Below, piece by piece: positions 25,605 to 36,347 of a stretch of DNA of 64,000 nt. The translations under genes were made by a program, and so were the position numbers. Numbering within the stretch: position 1 is the stretch's first letter; each line of letters starts with the position of its first letter. The notes below the pieces were generated by a model. The model was not told where the DNA came from. It saw nothing but the letters and a program-made list of their open reading frames with translations, and made no database searches. This stretch comes from Gammaproteobacteria bacterium. Lineage in GTDB: Bacteria > Pseudomonadota > Gammaproteobacteria > Pseudomonadales > Azotimanducaceae. Location: positions 64,421 through 128,420 of the forward strand of contig JAAXKB010000036.1 in NCBI GenBank assembly GCA_012269545.1, read 5' to 3'.

Positions 25605-25934
25605 TTACGACTCTGCTTCGGCGGCCTGACTGCGTTCCAAGGCGGAGTTTACGCGGTCGCGCAACTCCTTACCGGGTTTGAAATGAGGTACATGTTTACC
25701 TGACAAGCCCACAGACTCGCCGGTCTTCGGATTGCGCCCGATACGAGGAGCGCGGTAATGCAGAGAAAAACTGCCAAAACCACGAACCTCGATTCGACCA
25801 CCGGTCGCCAATGTATTCGACATTTGTTCCAGCATTGTTTTCACCGCCAACTCAACATCCTTGCTGGTCAGCTGCAGGCCACTGGCCTGAGCCTGAGCAT
25901 TGACCATACGGTCTATGAGTTCAGACTTGGTCAT
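25605..25934 (-). CDS. ihfB: Integration host factor subunit beta
   Basis: 109 residues, starting [10 protein letters not shown] like other IHF beta chains. The beta-arm and DNA-intercalation region is intact: [20 protein letters not shown], then GRNPKTGE and [12 protein letters not shown]. With IHF alpha it bends DNA sharply at specific sites and shapes transcription, recombination and replication. ATG 25934 is the family start, with GGA 8 bases before; ATG 25949 would add MTDSS. It sits between rpsA and lapA, as is conserved. Confidence 0.95.
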   Translation of the reverse strand: MTKSELIDRMVNAQAQASGLQLTSKDVELAVKTMLEQMSNTLATGGRIEVRGFGSFSLHYRAPRIGRNPKTGESVGLSGKHVPHFKPGKELRDRVNSALERSQAAEAES

Positions 25935-25976
25935 ACTGGAATCCGTCATCAATCAAGCAACCCAATCAGGCAGAGC

Positions 25977-27662
25977 CTAATCGTCTTCCGGCTTGTTCAT
26001 CTGAGCCTTGATCAGATCGCCCAACGTTGCAGGCCCTGAGCGGTCGCTCTCCTGCTTCTGATGATCCCTCACGGCTTGGCGCTCTTCTTCCACGTCTTTC
26101 GCCTTGATGGACAGTCCGATGGTTCGGTTCTTCCGGTCCATGTTGACGATCTTGACCTCAAGCTCTTCCCCTTCTTTCAGCACGTTGCGCGCGTCTTCAA
26201 CGCGGTCAATGCTAATTTCAGCGGCCTTGAGCAATCCTGTGACGTCCTCGGCCAGCTCGATGATGGCTTCCTTGGGCTGCACTTCAAGCACCGTACCTTT
26301 CACGATATCGCCGCGGTCATGCGCTGCTGAGTAATCCGAGAATGGGTCTTTCTCCATCTGTTTGATACCGAGGGAGATACGCTCGCGCTCTGGATCTACG
26401 GACAAGATGATGGTGTCGATTTGCTCGCCCTTTGAGTAGCGTCGCACGGCAGTTTCGCCGGGTTCGTTCCATGAGATATCCGACAAGTGCACCAGTCCGT
26501 CAATGCCACCTTCAAGTCCAATGAAGATACCGAAATCGGTAATGGATTTGATGGTCCCTGTGATGGTGTCGCTCTTGGCATGGGCAATGCTGAAGGATTC
26601 CCAAGGGTTCGGACGGCACTGTTTGATACCCAGCGATATACGACGGCGTTCTTGGTCGATATCCAGCACCATGACTTCGGTCTCATCGCCCACAGAGACA
26701 ACCTTTGATGGGTGGATGTTCTTGTTGGTCCAGTCCATTTCAGAGACGTGTACCAGTCCTTCAACACCTTCTTCGATTTCAGCAAAGCAGCCATAATCGG
26801 TGAGATTGGTAACCGTCGCCATCACGCGGGCGCCCTCTGGATAACGTCGTACGATGTCAGCCCACGGATCATCACCCAGCTGCTTCATACCGAGGCTGAC
26901 GCGGTTTTTCTCGCGGTCGAATTTCAAAATTCGTACGTCGACTTCGTCACCAACATTAACCATTTCGCTTGGATGACGAATGCGCTTCCAAGCCATATCG
27001 GTAATGTGCAGCAGCCCGTCTACCCCGCCCAGATCAACAAAGGCACCGTAATCGGTCAGGTTCTTAACGATACCCTTAACGTCTTGGCCTTCCTGCATGG
27101 ACGCCAGCAGTTCTTCGCGCTCATGGCTATTTTCTTCTTCCAGTACCGCTCGTCGCGATACCACGACGTTGTTACGCTTTTGGTCAAGCTTGATCACTTT
27201 GAATTCAAGCGGCTTGCCTTCCAAGTGCGCTGTTTCGCGCAGCGGGCGAATATCCACCAAGGAGCCAGGAAGAAAGGCTCGAATGTCGTTGACGTCAACG
27301 GTGAACCCACCCTTAACCTTGCCATTGATGATACCAATGACTACTTCGCCCTGTTCGCTGGCTTCTTCCAGCTTTTCCCAGCTTTCCGCACGGCGTGCTT
27401 TTTCCCGGGACAGACGTGTTTCACCGAAGCCGTCGTCCACTACTTCCATCGCAACCTTCACTTGGTCCCCGATGGTCAGCGTGCAAACGCCCTCTTCGTT
27501 GAGAAATTGATTTTTTGGGATAACCCCTTCGGACTTCAGTCCGGCGTGAACGACAACCCAGTCATCGTCAATATCTACCACCGTGCCGGTTACGATGGAC
27601 CCTGGCGCCATCTCGATGGTGTTTAGGCTTTCTTCAAATAGGTCGGCAAAAGATTCGCTCAT
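25977..27662 (-). CDS. rpsA: 30S ribosomal protein S1
   Basis: 561 residues, close to the usual 557. It contains six S1/OB repeats; the first begins at [21 protein letters not shown] and later ones contain [20 protein letters not shown] and [21 protein letters not shown]1 binds mRNA on the small subunit and helps initiate translation of structured leaders. The 174 bases upstream, between cmk and rpsA, hold the leader in which related bacteria carry autoregulatory structure; none was resolved by eye. Gene order cmk-rpsA-ihfB is conserved. Confidence 0.98.
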   Translation of the reverse strand: MSESFADLFEESLNTIEMAPGSIVTGTVVDIDDDWVVVHAGLKSEGVIPKNQFLNEEGVCTLTIGDQVKVAMEVVDDGFGETRLSREKARRAESWEKLEEASEQGEVVIGIINGKVKGGFTVDVNDIRAFLPGSLVDIRPLRETAHLEGKPLEFKVIKLDQKRNNVVVSRRAVLEEENSHEREELLASMQEGQDVKGIVKNLTDYGAFVDLGGVDGLLHITDMAWKRIRHPSEMVNVGDEVDVRILKFDREKNRVSLGMKQLGDDPWADIVRRYPEGARVMATVTNLTDYGCFAEIEEGVEGLVHVSEMDWTNKNIHPSKVVSVGDETEVMVLDIDQERRRISLGIKQCRPNPWESFSIAHAKSDTITGTIKSITDFGIFIGLEGGIDGLVHLSDISWNEPGETAVRRYSKGEQIDTIILSVDPERERISLGIKQMEKDPFSDYSAAHDRGDIVKGTVLEVQPKEAIIELAEDVTGLLKAAEISIDRVEDARNVLKEGEELEVKIVNMDRKNRTIGLSIKAKDVEEERQAVRDHQKQESDRSGPATLGDLIKAQMNKPEDD

Positions 27663-27836
27663 AGTGTTCGTCAGCCGAGGAAGGTCGATGCGGTTACGCG
27701 AGCCTACCGTGCGGCGGAACTCTCCGTTGGTTAGTTTATGTTAATGCAGACGGGTTGGGCTCCAAGCCGGGACTGCGCTTCAGCGGTCGCTCTTTGCTCA
27801 GGACAACCCTCGCGTGATGACCGCTACAACAATCCG

Positions 27837-28517
27837 TTACTCAATCTTGCTCGAAATCTGCGCCATCACCGTCGCCACTACCTCGTCGATTGTCATCTTG
27901 GTACTGTCGATAATCAGCGCATCTTTCGCCGGTTTGAGCGGCGCTACTGCACGTTCTCTATCCCGTGCATCACGCTCTTGGATCTGCTCGAGAAGGGCGC
28001 GCAAATTAACACCCAAACCGTTGTTTTTCAACTGATTATAGCGGCGTTCCGCGCGTGCTTCGGCGGAGGCATCGAGAAAAATTTTCACAGGAGCATCAGC
28101 GAACACTACGGTTCCCATGTCCCGACCATCGGCCACCAACCCCGGCGCTCGCCGAAAGCCCTGCTGCAGATTAAAAATTGCGTCCCGTACCGTCGGCAGT
28201 GATGCCACTTGAGATGCGCTATTGCCTGCATCTTCGGTACGAATGGCGTCAGTAAAATTCTCACCGTTTACGTGCACCTGCTCATGAGCAAACGAAATCT
28301 CCAAGCCTTTGGCCATCTCAACCAAGGCTTGAGCATCATCCAGTGCAATGTTTTGCGCCAATCCGGCAACCGCAATAATGCGATACAGCGCGCCGCTATC
28401 CAGCAAGTGCCAGCCCTTAGCCGCAGCAATCGCGCTAGCCACCGTACCTTTGCCTGCGCCGCCCGGCCCGTCGATCGTTACAACCGGGACGGTCACGTTC
28501 TCAGCGTAATTCGTCAT
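27837..28517 (-). CDS. cmk: Cytidylate kinase
   Basis: 226 residues. The P-loop is GPGGAGKGT near the N-terminus; LDSGALYR, VADGRDMGTVVF and the lid segment with DASAEARAERR are all present. It phosphorylates CMP and dCMP with ATP. It follows tyrA by 9 bases, without the aroA gene that usually lies between them. It precedes rpsA. Confidence 0.97.
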   Translation of the reverse strand: MTNYAENVTVPVVTIDGPGGAGKGTVASAIAAAKGWHLLDSGALYRIIAVAGLAQNIALDDAQALVEMAKGLEISFAHEQVHVNGENFTDAIRTEDAGNSASQVASLPTVRDAIFNLQQGFRRAPGLVADGRDMGTVVFADAPVKIFLDASAEARAERRYNQLKNNGLGVNLRALLEQIQERDARDRERAVAPLKPAKDALIIDSTKMTIDEVVATVMAQISSKIE

Positions 28518-28526
28518 CCCGCCAAA

Positions 28527-29360
28527 CTACGCAGCACCGCAATCTGCAGCCCGGCGCTTTTGCGCTGCTGCCTCGATCAACGCCAAACCACGACTTTCAT
28601 CACCGCTCGCGATGGCGTCGGACAGCTCGCGAAGATTATCCGCATAGTCATCCAATGCCTGCGACAGTGCCCCTTGATTGAGCTGCATGATCCGCCACCA
28701 GAGATCCGGATTGGCTGCTGCAATGCGCGTAAAGTCGCGAAAGCCACCGCCAGTTAGCGGCAGATGTTGGTCTGTCACTTGCCCCATAAACGCAAAGGCA
28801 AGTAAATGCGGCAAGTGGCTTGTTACCGCCAACGCGGCATCGTGTTCGTCTGGGCTCATGCTGACAACTGAAGCGCCCATGGCTTGCCAAAAGTCAGCGC
28901 AGGCTTGTTGTGCCATCGGTCCAGTATTGATCGATGGCGTCAACACCACCGTGCACCCATCGAATAAATCGCCATCGGCAGCCTGAGGACCACTTTTTTC
29001 TGAGCCACTGATGGGATGACAGGGCACAAACTGAGACGGTGTGATGCGTGTCAACTCTATCTCTTTAACGATCGGCTCTTTGACGCTGCCCACGTCGAAC
29101 ATAGGAGCCGTATGATCGGCAAGTTTTATCACCCACTGAGCCACCAAATCACTGGGTACACACAAGGCGATTAGATCCGCATTGTCGGGCACTTGGGAGA
29201 CGACTGCGTCCAGTACGCCGTTTTCCACCGCCCACTGAGCGGAGTCCGCATTTGGCTCCACGCCGATGACACGTTCCGCGAGCCTGCGCTCCTTGGCGGC
29301 TTTGCCGATGGAGCCCCCGATCAAGCCCACGCCGACAATGGCTAGGATACCCGGTCTCAC
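28527..29360 (-). CDS. tyrA: Prephenate dehydrogenase
   Basis: 277 residues with NAD-binding motif GVGLIGGSIGKA near the N-terminus and the family motif FVPCHPISGSEKSGP. It oxidatively decarboxylates prephenate to 4-hydroxyphenylpyruvate on the tyrosine branch. It starts with GTG, 2 bases after the hisC stop. In pseudomonads this protein is often fused to AroA; here it ends without that domain and is followed directly by cmk. Confidence 0.95.
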   Translation of the reverse strand: MRPGILAIVGVGLIGGSIGKAAKERRLAERVIGVEPNADSAQWAVENGVLDAVVSQVPDNADLIALCVPSDLVAQWVIKLADHTAPMFDVGSVKEPIVKEIELTRITPSQFVPCHPISGSEKSGPQAADGDLFDGCTVVLTPSINTGPMAQQACADFWQAMGASVVSMSPDEHDAALAVTSHLPHLLAFAFMGQVTDQHLPLTGGGFRDFTRIAAANPDLWWRIMQLNQGALSQALDDYADNLRELSDAIASGDESRGLALIEAAAQKRRAADCGAA

Positions 29361-29362
29361 GA

Positions 29363-30490
29363 TCAGGACTCGGCGTTGTTGGACGATTTGGACTGGGCGC
29401 GAGCGCCAACCTTGGCTAGTACGGAAAGAAAACGCGCGTTTTCTGATTCGAGCCCAATACTGACCCGTACATGATTGGGCAAGCCGTATTCGGCAATCGC
29501 TCGCACGATTACGCCCTCTCGCAGCATGCGCTGGAATAAATCGTTGCCCGGCTCCGCGCTGTCGAAAGCGACAAAGTTGCCAGCTGACGGTATGAAGTCG
29601 TAACCCAAACGTGTCAAACCTTCGGTCACCTGAGCCATGCCCGCACGATTTAGTGCCACGCTTTCGTTCACATAGTCATCGTCTTCCAATGCCGCTAGAG
29701 AGGCAGCCAGAGCCAAACTGTTGACGTTAAATGGTTGTCGGGCGCGGTTTAGCAGGTCCGCAAAGGCCGGACTGGAGACTCCATAGCCAAACCGGACAGC
29801 CGCCAAGCCATATACCTTGGAGAACGTTCGGGTAACGATCAAATTAGGGAATCGAGCCAGCAGTGTGGCACCGTTAATGTGATCCTCGTCTTCCACATAT
29901 TCCAGATAGGCCTCGTCCAGCACCACCCATACATGTTCCGGAACCGCCTGCAAAAATGGCAGCAGTTCGCTGCCCGGCGTGCGCGTGCCGGTTGGGTTAT
30001 TTGGATTGGCGATGAAGATCAGCCGAGTGGCGTCTGTTACTGCGGCCAGCATGCCAGTCAGATCTGCACCATAATTTTTAGCCGGCACAGTAACCAGATC
30101 ACCGCCGCAGCACGTCACCGCGAGCCGATACACGACGAAGCTGTGCTCGGCGATAATCGCCTGAGCGCCGGGCTCCAATACCACGCGCGCAATGAGGTCG
30201 AGAACGTCATTGGAGCCATTGCCCAAGGTGAGCTGCCCTGCATCAACGCCAATTTTTTCCGACAAGCGCGCCTTTAAGGCAAATCCCCCGCCATCTGGAT
30301 AGCGCGACAGTTCCGTCGCTGCTGCTGCAATAGCCTCCTGTACCTTCGCACCGGGGCCTCTCGGGTTTTCATTACTGGCAAGCTTAACGATATCGTTAAT
30401 ACCCAATTCCCTTGCCACTTCATCCACCGGTTTACCCGGTTTGTAGGGGCTGAGTCCTGCAATACGAGGATTTATGGATTGGCTTTGCAT
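29363..30490 (-). CDS. hisC: Histidinol-phosphate aminotransferase (HisC2-type)
   Basis: 375 residues, fold type I PLP aminotransferase. LASNENPRGPGAKVQ is the N-terminal substrate motif, LTLGNGSNDVLDLIARV and IFIANPNNPTGTRT bind PLP, and VTRTFSKVYGLAAVRFGYG holds the Schiff-base lysine. It transaminates histidinol phosphate, and in this context probably also arogenate or phenylpyruvate precursors. ATG 30490, 5 bases after AGGAG, is preferred over 30493; it overlaps the pheA stop as TGATG. Confidence 0.96.
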   Translation of the reverse strand: MQSQSINPRIAGLSPYKPGKPVDEVARELGINDIVKLASNENPRGPGAKVQEAIAAAATELSRYPDGGGFALKARLSEKIGVDAGQLTLGNGSNDVLDLIARVVLEPGAQAIIAEHSFVVYRLAVTCCGGDLVTVPAKNYGADLTGMLAAVTDATRLIFIANPNNPTGTRTPGSELLPFLQAVPEHVWVVLDEAYLEYVEDEDHINGATLLARFPNLIVTRTFSKVYGLAAVRFGYGVSSPAFADLLNRARQPFNVNSLALAASLAALEDDDYVNESVALNRAGMAQVTEGLTRLGYDFIPSAGNFVAFDSAEPGNDLFQRMLREGVIVRAIAEYGLPNHVRVSIGLESENARFLSVLAKVGARAQSKSSNNAES

Positions 30491-31608
30491 CATGACTCCT
30501 GTCCGCTCGCTTTCGGATATGAACCCAGCACTCGCACCTCCAGCGCAACGTCTTTAACGTCCCTTAGGGCGGCATCGGCTTCGTCTTGAGATTCGTGTCC
30601 GTCGAAATCAATAAAAAAGACATAGGACCAATCGCCGGATCTAGCAGGCCGGGTTTCGATTCGCGTCAGACCAATGCGATTGGCTTGAAATGGTGTGAGC
30701 ACGCGCAGCAAGGCTCCGGGTTCATTTTTTACCGATACCAGTATTGATGTCTTATCGTCACCGCTGGGGCCGACGTATTGCCTGCCGAGAACCAAAAAGC
30801 GCGTCTTATTATGCGGATTGTCTTCTATGCAGGAGGCCAAAATCCGCAAATCGTAGCGGTCGGCAGCCATCTCGCCTGCGACAGCGAGCAAACTGGGATC
30901 TGCGGCAGCTTGCTTGGCTGCCTCTGCATTACTGGCAACCGCCACTCGCGGGACCCCGGGATAATGCTGATCGAGCCACGCCCGACACTGCGCCAGGCTC
31001 TGAGCATGGGATACGATTTTGCCTACCTTGCGATCCAGCGAGGCTTCCTTGGCACGCATCAGTGCGTGATGAATTGGCAGTTCCACCTCGGCGCAGACTC
31101 GTGCGTTGGTGTTGAGCAAGCAATCCAGCGTGTGATTCACCATGCCTTCCGTTGAGTTTTCTACCGGCACAACGCCGTAATCGCAGACGCCCGACTCCAC
31201 TTCTCTGAACACCTCGTCGATCGAGGCCATGGGCGAGGTCTGCACAAAGTGGCCAAATTGTTTCACCGTAGCGGCTTCGGTATAGGTGCCCTCTGGGCCG
31301 AAATAGGCGACCCTCATGGGCGTTTCTAAACTCAAACAGCAGGCCGTTATTTCTCGAAACAACGTCTCAACATCAGCGTTAGGTAATGGCCCGGGATTTT
31401 GCTCCGTGAGACGGCGCAGAATCTGCGCCACCCGTTCAGGCCGGTAAAATACCGTCGCTTCTTGATCTGCCGATGCCGGCTGATTCTCCTTAATTTTGCC
31501 TACTTCCAGCGCGCATTGGGCACGCTCATTCAGCAAAGCCAGCAGTTGCCCGTCCAGCGCATCAATCCGTTCGCGCAGCGGTTTTAACAGATCATCATCC
31601 GCGCTCAT
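30490..31608 (-). CDS. pheA: Bifunctional chorismate mutase / prephenate dehydratase (P-protein)
   Basis: 372 residues. Residues about 1-90 are an AroQ chorismate mutase (LRERIDALDGQLLALLNERA). Residues 97-280 are prephenate dehydratase with the NKTRFLVLGRQ catalytic motif. The C-terminal ACT domain has GALLRVLTPF and IETRPARSG, the positions that bind phenylalanine, so feedback inhibition is likely. The start overlaps the serC stop by 14 bases. It converts chorismate to phenylpyruvate. Confidence 0.97.
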   Translation of the reverse strand: MSADDDLLKPLRERIDALDGQLLALLNERAQCALEVGKIKENQPASADQEATVFYRPERVAQILRRLTEQNPGPLPNADVETLFREITACCLSLETPMRVAYFGPEGTYTEAATVKQFGHFVQTSPMASIDEVFREVESGVCDYGVVPVENSTEGMVNHTLDCLLNTNARVCAEVELPIHHALMRAKEASLDRKVGKIVSHAQSLAQCRAWLDQHYPGVPRVAVASNAEAAKQAAADPSLLAVAGEMAADRYDLRILASCIEDNPHNKTRFLVLGRQYVGPSGDDKTSILVSVKNEPGALLRVLTPFQANRIGLTRIETRPARSGDWSYVFFIDFDGHESQDEADAALRDVKDVALEVRVLGSYPKASGQES

Positions 31609-32671
31609 TTTCGAATTCGCCCATGAAAGTTACTAACGCTTGCACCGATTCCAGGGGAACCGCGTTATAAATACTCGCGCGCATGCCGCCAACGCTGCGG
31701 TGCCCCTTTAGGTTAAACAGGCCCCGGGCTTCCGCCTGCGCCAAAAACTCGCCGTCCAGCGCATCGTCCGCCAGAGTAAAGGGTACATTCATGATGCTGC
31801 GATCCGCCCTTGCAACCGGCGCACTGTAGAAATTGCTGCTGTCGATGGCGTCATACAGCAAATCGGCTTTCGCCTGATTCTTCGCTGCCATACCCGCCAG
31901 GCCGCCATTCGCCTTGACCCACTGGAACACCAAACCCGCCAAATACCAAGAGTACGTGGGCGGCGTGTTTGACATGGAGTCGGCATCCGCCTGAACAGCG
32001 TAATCTAAAAATGTGGGTGTGATGCTGCGGGCTGCACCGCACAACTCTTTACGCACCATAACCACCGTGAGTCCCGCGGGGCCAATATTCTTTTGCGCAC
32101 CTGCATAGATCAGCCCGAACTGGTCAACATCAATCGGACGAGACAAAATGTCCGAAGACATATCGGCAACCAAGGTCGCGTGTTCAGGAAAGTCTTTGAA
32201 TTGAACTCCGCCAATGGTTTCGTTGGAGCACACATGCATAAGCTTCGCGTTGTCGCTTAACTGCCAGTCAGCAGCGGCCGGTATGTGATCGTAATTGGTG
32301 GCACTGCTCGAAGCCGCCACGTTAACGTTGCAGTACTTTCCCGCCTCTTTAATCGCTTTTTTTGACCACGCCCCCGTGTCGACAAAGTCGATGGTGTCAT
32401 CAGCTTGGGTCAAGTTCAGCGGAATTCCCGCAAATTGTCCGGTCGCCCCGCCCTGCAGGAACAGCACGTGATAGTCATCAGAGACGGAGAACAGATCCCG
32501 CAAGTCTTGCTCCGCCTGAGCCGCGATGCCAACAAAGGTCTTACTCCGATGGCTCATTTCCATCACCGACATGCCGCTGCCTTCATAGTCGAGCATTTCT
32601 TCCGACGCTTTGGCCAACACTTCGGTCGGCAACGCCGCCGGGCCTGCGGAAAAGTTATGGGTTCTTGCCAT
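31595..32671 (-). CDS. serC: Phosphoserine aminotransferase
   Basis: 358 residues starting MARTHNFSAGPAALP, the standard family opening. FLQGGATGQFAGIPLNL and GLIYAGAQKNIGPAGLTVVM carry PLP contacts and the catalytic lysine. HRSVGGMRASIYNA closes the active site. It makes phosphoserine from 3-phosphohydroxypyruvate and also serves pyridoxal phosphate synthesis, for which pdxJ lies later in this window. GGAG before ATG 32671 decides the start; the TTG at 32710 is unlikely. Confidence 0.97.
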   Translation of the reverse strand: MARTHNFSAGPAALPTEVLAKASEEMLDYEGSGMSVMEMSHRSKTFVGIAAQAEQDLRDLFSVSDDYHVLFLQGGATGQFAGIPLNLTQADDTIDFVDTGAWSKKAIKEAGKYCNVNVAASSSATNYDHIPAAADWQLSDNAKLMHVCSNETIGGVQFKDFPEHATLVADMSSDILSRPIDVDQFGLIYAGAQKNIGPAGLTVVMVRKELCGAARSITPTFLDYAVQADADSMSNTPPTYSWYLAGLVFQWVKANGGLAGMAAKNQAKADLLYDAIDSSNFYSAPVARADRSIMNVPFTLADDALDGEFLAQAEARGLFNLKGHRSVGGMRASIYNAVPLESVQALVTFMGEFENERG

Positions 32672-32751
32672 GGGTCTCGATGCTCCAGTTATTGGCTTTA
32701 AATCGTTCAAACGACCCAGACCGGCTCTTCGCCCGGGCGAGGCCGCTCAAT

Positions 32752-35334
32752 CTAATCCTCGTACGGTGCGTCATCACCATCGTCTTGCGACGGATCTTCT
32801 TGCTCTTCAATGCGACTGACGCTATTCAGCATTTCTTCATCTCGCAGCTTGATCAGGCGCACGCCTTGAGTGTTACGCCCCAACACAGAGACTTCGTCAC
32901 CCTTGGTACGCACCAAGGTGCCCATATCAGAGATCAGCATCAGCTCATCACCGTCAAAGACCTGAATCGCGCCAACTAGAGCACCATTACGATCACTGGT
33001 TTGCATCGCGATCACGCCTTGAGCGCCGCGTCCGCGCAATGGAAAGTCTGCCAGCGTCGTACGTTTACCGTAGCCGTTTGCACTGGCTGTCAAAAGATAG
33101 CCTTCCGCGGCGGGAATGATTAAGGAGATCAGAGAGTGCCCTGCACCCAGCCTGATGCCACGTACGCCCTTCGCACTGCGGCCCATGGCGCGAACATCCG
33201 ACTCTGCGAATCGCGTGGCTTTGCCGGAGCTGGCACAAAGCAAAATATCGCAGTTCCCGTCGGTAATCGCAGCACCCACCAGAGTGTTGTCGTCCTCGAG
33301 ATCCAGTGCGATCAGACCACTGTTTCGGGGTCGGGAAAATTGTTCCAGAGGCGTCTTTTTCACGGTGCCGTTCGCTGTGGCCATAAAGACGAAGTGATCA
33401 GACGTGTACTCCTTGATGGGCAGCACGGCGGTGATTCGCTCGCCGCTATCCAACGGCAACAAATTGACCATGGGTCGGCCCTTGGCCCCGCGACTGCCTT
33501 GTGGAATCGCGAACACGCGCAACCAGTACACTTTCCCGACATTGGAAAAACACAGCAGAGTGTCGTGGGAATGTGCCACGACCATGTGCTCAACAAAATC
33601 TTCGTCTTTGACCGCCGTAGCCGCCTTGCCTCGCCCGCCTCGGCGTTGGGCTTGGTAGCTGTCGAGAGGCTGAGTTTTCGCGTAGCCCTGATGAGAAATC
33701 GTGACCACCAAGTCTTCTTCGTTGATCAGATCTTCGTCGGACAAATCAAGCTGACTGCTGACGATATCAGTGCGTCGTTCGTCACCGTAAGTGTCGCGTA
33801 TTTCCTCCAGCTCGCCCCGCACAACGGAAACCAGCCTTTCGTGAGAGCCCAATATATCCAGCAGATCAGCGATTTCATCTAAAACGCCTTGATAATCCTC
33901 CATCAGCTTATCCTGCTCTAGCGCAGTCAGACGATGCAGTCGAATCTCCAAAATCGCCTGCGCCTGTTCTTCCGTCAGGCGATACAGCTTGTCGACAAAA
34001 CCGAAGTTCTCGGACAAACCCTCAGGTCGACAAGCGTCGCTGCCAACGCGGCTCAACAGTTCAAACAACGCTTCCGCTTCCCACCGCCGCTCCATCAGCG
34101 CCTCTCGGGCATCAGCAGCTGAAGGCGAACTTTTGATCAACTCGATTACCGCATCGATGTTGGCCAAGGCCACGGCCTGACCTTCCAAAATGTGCCCGCG
34201 CTGACGTGCGCGGCGAAGCAAATACAGGGTGCGCCGCGTGACAACTTCTTGCCGGTGCAGCAAGAACGCTTCCAGCATTTCCTTCAGATTGAGCAGTTTT
34301 GGCTGGCCTTGCACCAACGCCACACAGTTGATCCCGAAGACGCTTTGCAGTTGGGTCTGGGAGTAGAGGTTATTCAAAATCACCTCACCGGATTCCCCGC
34401 GCCGCACCTCAATGACCACTCGCAAGCCGTCTTTGTCCGACTCATCCCGCAGTTCACTGATGCCTTCGATGCGTTTTTCTTTCACCAACTCAGCGATCTT
34501 CTCGATCAACCGCGCCTTGTTCAGCTGAAAGGGAATCTCGGTAATGACGATTTTTTCGCGGCCCTTGGCATCCGTCTCCACCTCGGCTCGACCACGCACA
34601 TAAATGCGGCCGCGCCCGGTCCGATATGCCTGCACAATACCCGCACGCCCGTTGATGATGCCGCCGGTCGGGAAATCAGGGCCTTGAATGTGTTCCAACA
34701 GACCGTCGATGGTGATGTCCTGATCTTCTAAAACCGCCAAACAGGCGTTCACAACTTCCGTGAGGTTATGCGGTGGTATATTTGTCGCCATTCCCACGGC
34801 AATACCGGAACTGCCGTTGACCAACAGGTTGGGCACCCGAGTCGGCAGCACTTCGGGCATCGTCAAGGAGTCGTCGTAGTTGTTTACGAATTCAACGGTA
34901 TCCTTGTCCAAATCAGCGAGCAGCTCTGACGCCATTTTCGCCATACGCACTTCGGTATAACGCATAGCGGCTGGCGGATCCGCATCGATGGAGCCGAAGT
35001 TTCCTTGGCCGTCTACCAACAGATACCGCATGGAGAAATCTTGGGCCATCCGCACAACGGTGTCGTATACCGCCGTATCGCCGTGAGGATGATATTTACC
35101 GATCACGTCACCGACTACCCGAGCCGACTTCACGTAGGGTCGGTTATAGGTATTGTTCAGCTCATTCATCGCAAACAACACGCGCTTATGCACGGGCTTC
35201 AGACCGTCTCGGACATCCGGCAAGGCGCGTCCTACGATGACGCTCATGGCGTAATCAAGGTAGGACTGACGTAATTCGTCCTCAATGTTTACCGGCTGAA
35301 TATCTTGGGGATCCGGGGGCGTAATTTCTGACAT
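32752..35334 (-). CDS. gyrA: DNA gyrase subunit A
   Basis: 860 residues. The winged-helix breakage domain contains [17 protein letters not shown], the quinolone region, with Thr87 and Asp91 at the places of E. coli Ser83 and Asp87, and the catalytic tyrosine in [10 protein letters not shown]. The C-terminal beta-pinwheel has the GyrA box QRRGGRG and repeated blades. With GyrB it introduces negative supercoils. The start MSEITPPD is the family form. An acidic tail ends the protein. Upstream 187 bases before the cupin gene contain no other gene. Confidence 0.98.
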   Translation of the reverse strand: MSEITPPDPQDIQPVNIEDELRQSYLDYAMSVIVGRALPDVRDGLKPVHKRVLFAMNELNNTYNRPYVKSARVVGDVIGKYHPHGDTAVYDTVVRMAQDFSMRYLLVDGQGNFGSIDADPPAAMRYTEVRMAKMASELLADLDKDTVEFVNNYDDSLTMPEVLPTRVPNLLVNGSSGIAVGMATNIPPHNLTEVVNACLAVLEDQDITIDGLLEHIQGPDFPTGGIINGRAGIVQAYRTGRGRIYVRGRAEVETDAKGREKIVITEIPFQLNKARLIEKIAELVKEKRIEGISELRDESDKDGLRVVIEVRRGESGEVILNNLYSQTQLQSVFGINCVALVQGQPKLLNLKEMLEAFLLHRQEVVTRRTLYLLRRARQRGHILEGQAVALANIDAVIELIKSSPSAADAREALMERRWEAEALFELLSRVGSDACRPEGLSENFGFVDKLYRLTEEQAQAILEIRLHRLTALEQDKLMEDYQGVLDEIADLLDILGSHERLVSVVRGELEEIRDTYGDERRTDIVSSQLDLSDEDLINEEDLVVTISHQGYAKTQPLDSYQAQRRGGRGKAATAVKDEDFVEHMVVAHSHDTLLCFSNVGKVYWLRVFAIPQGSRGAKGRPMVNLLPLDSGERITAVLPIKEYTSDHFVFMATANGTVKKTPLEQFSRPRNSGLIALDLEDDNTLVGAAITDGNCDILLCASSGKATRFAESDVRAMGRSAKGVRGIRLGAGHSLISLIIPAAEGYLLTASANGYGKRTTLADFPLRGRGAQGVIAMQTSDRNGALVGAIQVFDGDELMLISDMGTLVRTKGDEVSVLGRNTQGVRLIKLRDEEMLNSVSRIEEQEDPSQDDGDDAPYED

Positions 35335-35521
35335 AAAAGGCGCGTTTTCGACCAACAAAAGTAATCGCCAAGCTTAACACAACAGCGCCCGAGAAAGGTG
35401 ATTTGTCTGCGCGTTGAAAAGGGCAGGATTGGGCTCACCACCCCCGCCAAAAGGCGCTTATCCGCCGTCTCGTATGCGCCCTGTAAGGGCCTCTGAAACA
35501 TGGCGGTGACGCTCATTCACC

Positions 35522-36190
35522 CTAGCTAGCGGGCGCTTTCGCGTGGGGTAAATGACCGGATTTTATCCACAATTTGGCGCCCTCAGGTCCGGCGATTGCC
35601 ACCAAACCCTCAGCCTCAGGCAAACGCAGCCAGCCGTACTTGCCCAAGGAGTCATTGGCCACCAAAACAGAACCCTTGAGGACCAGCATTTCGATGCCGC
35701 CCGGGACATTCATGGATAACGTCGCCCCGGCATCAAGCTCGCTATAGGTGACAACTTCCTGTGCATCTTCATGCAGTGTTGCCGTTGCGACGCCATCAAC
35801 TGGCGGAGGTAAATCCTCGGTCATCCGCTTGTGAAACTGATTACGATCGTTGCTGTCGAACTGCCAGAGTTTAACGAAAATGGTGCAACCGGCCTCTGAC
35901 CCGGGCGTATGCGAGGTCGTTGGCGGATTACGCACGTAGGTGCCTGCAGGAAAGTCGCCGTACTCATCCTGAAACACACCCTCCAGCACAACAAATTCTT
36001 CGCCACCAGTATGCGTATGCGCCGAGAATCGACTGCCCGGGGCGTAGCGCACAATACTGGTCGCCCGAGCCACCTCGCCGCCCATTCGATCCAACATGCG
36101 CCGATCAACACCCGCCATGGGCGAAGGCGTCCAGGCCAACTGTTCTGCGTGAACAATCACACGCGTGGAAAAATCCGAATTGATTTGCAT
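35522..36190 (-). CDS. Cupin-domain protein, ChrR-like
   Basis: 222 residues built from two cupin barrels. The first has the metal-binding pattern [19 protein letters not shown], and then [17 protein letters not shown]. The second half is a degenerate barrel ([14 protein letters not shown]). It resembles the C-terminal cupin of the zinc anti-sigma factor ChrR, but the N-terminal sigma-binding domain is absent, so it may be an enzyme such as an acetylacetone-type dioxygenase. Function open. It stands alone upstream of gyrA. Confidence 0.8.
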   Translation of the reverse strand: MQINSDFSTRVIVHAEQLAWTPSPMAGVDRRMLDRMGGEVARATSIVRYAPGSRFSAHTHTGGEEFVVLEGVFQDEYGDFPAGTYVRNPPTTSHTPGSEAGCTIFVKLWQFDSNDRNQFHKRMTEDLPPPVDGVATATLHEDAQEVVTYSELDAGATLSMNVPGGIEMLVLKGSVLVANDSLGKYGWLRLPEAEGLVAIAGPEGAKLWIKSGHLPHAKAPAS

Positions 36191-36347
36191 GGCGTTCTTC
36201 CTACTCGTGAGCACTGCCTAACCATCAATACTAGGGTGAACGGCGAAATTAAGATAATGAATCGCTGTGCAGGCACTCACAAAAGTCTGCCAAAAAACTG
36301 CGCTCACCTGCCCTACCACTGCGCTAGCGCACAGCTATACTTCAGGT

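Noticed and set aside
26712-27626. 304-residue reading frame opposite rpsA
   Set aside because: Lies antisense to a certain ribosomal protein gene; the sequence resembles nothing and its length follows from rpsA codon use.
33136-33882. 248-residue reading frame opposite gyrA
   Set aside because: Antisense to gyrA, without motifs.
35334-35521. Hairpins CGCC-TTTT-GGCG and GCCC-TTACA-GGGC upstream of gyrA as a riboswitch or terminator
   Set aside because: Stems of 4 bp and no T-run; no known riboswitch sequence was seen.
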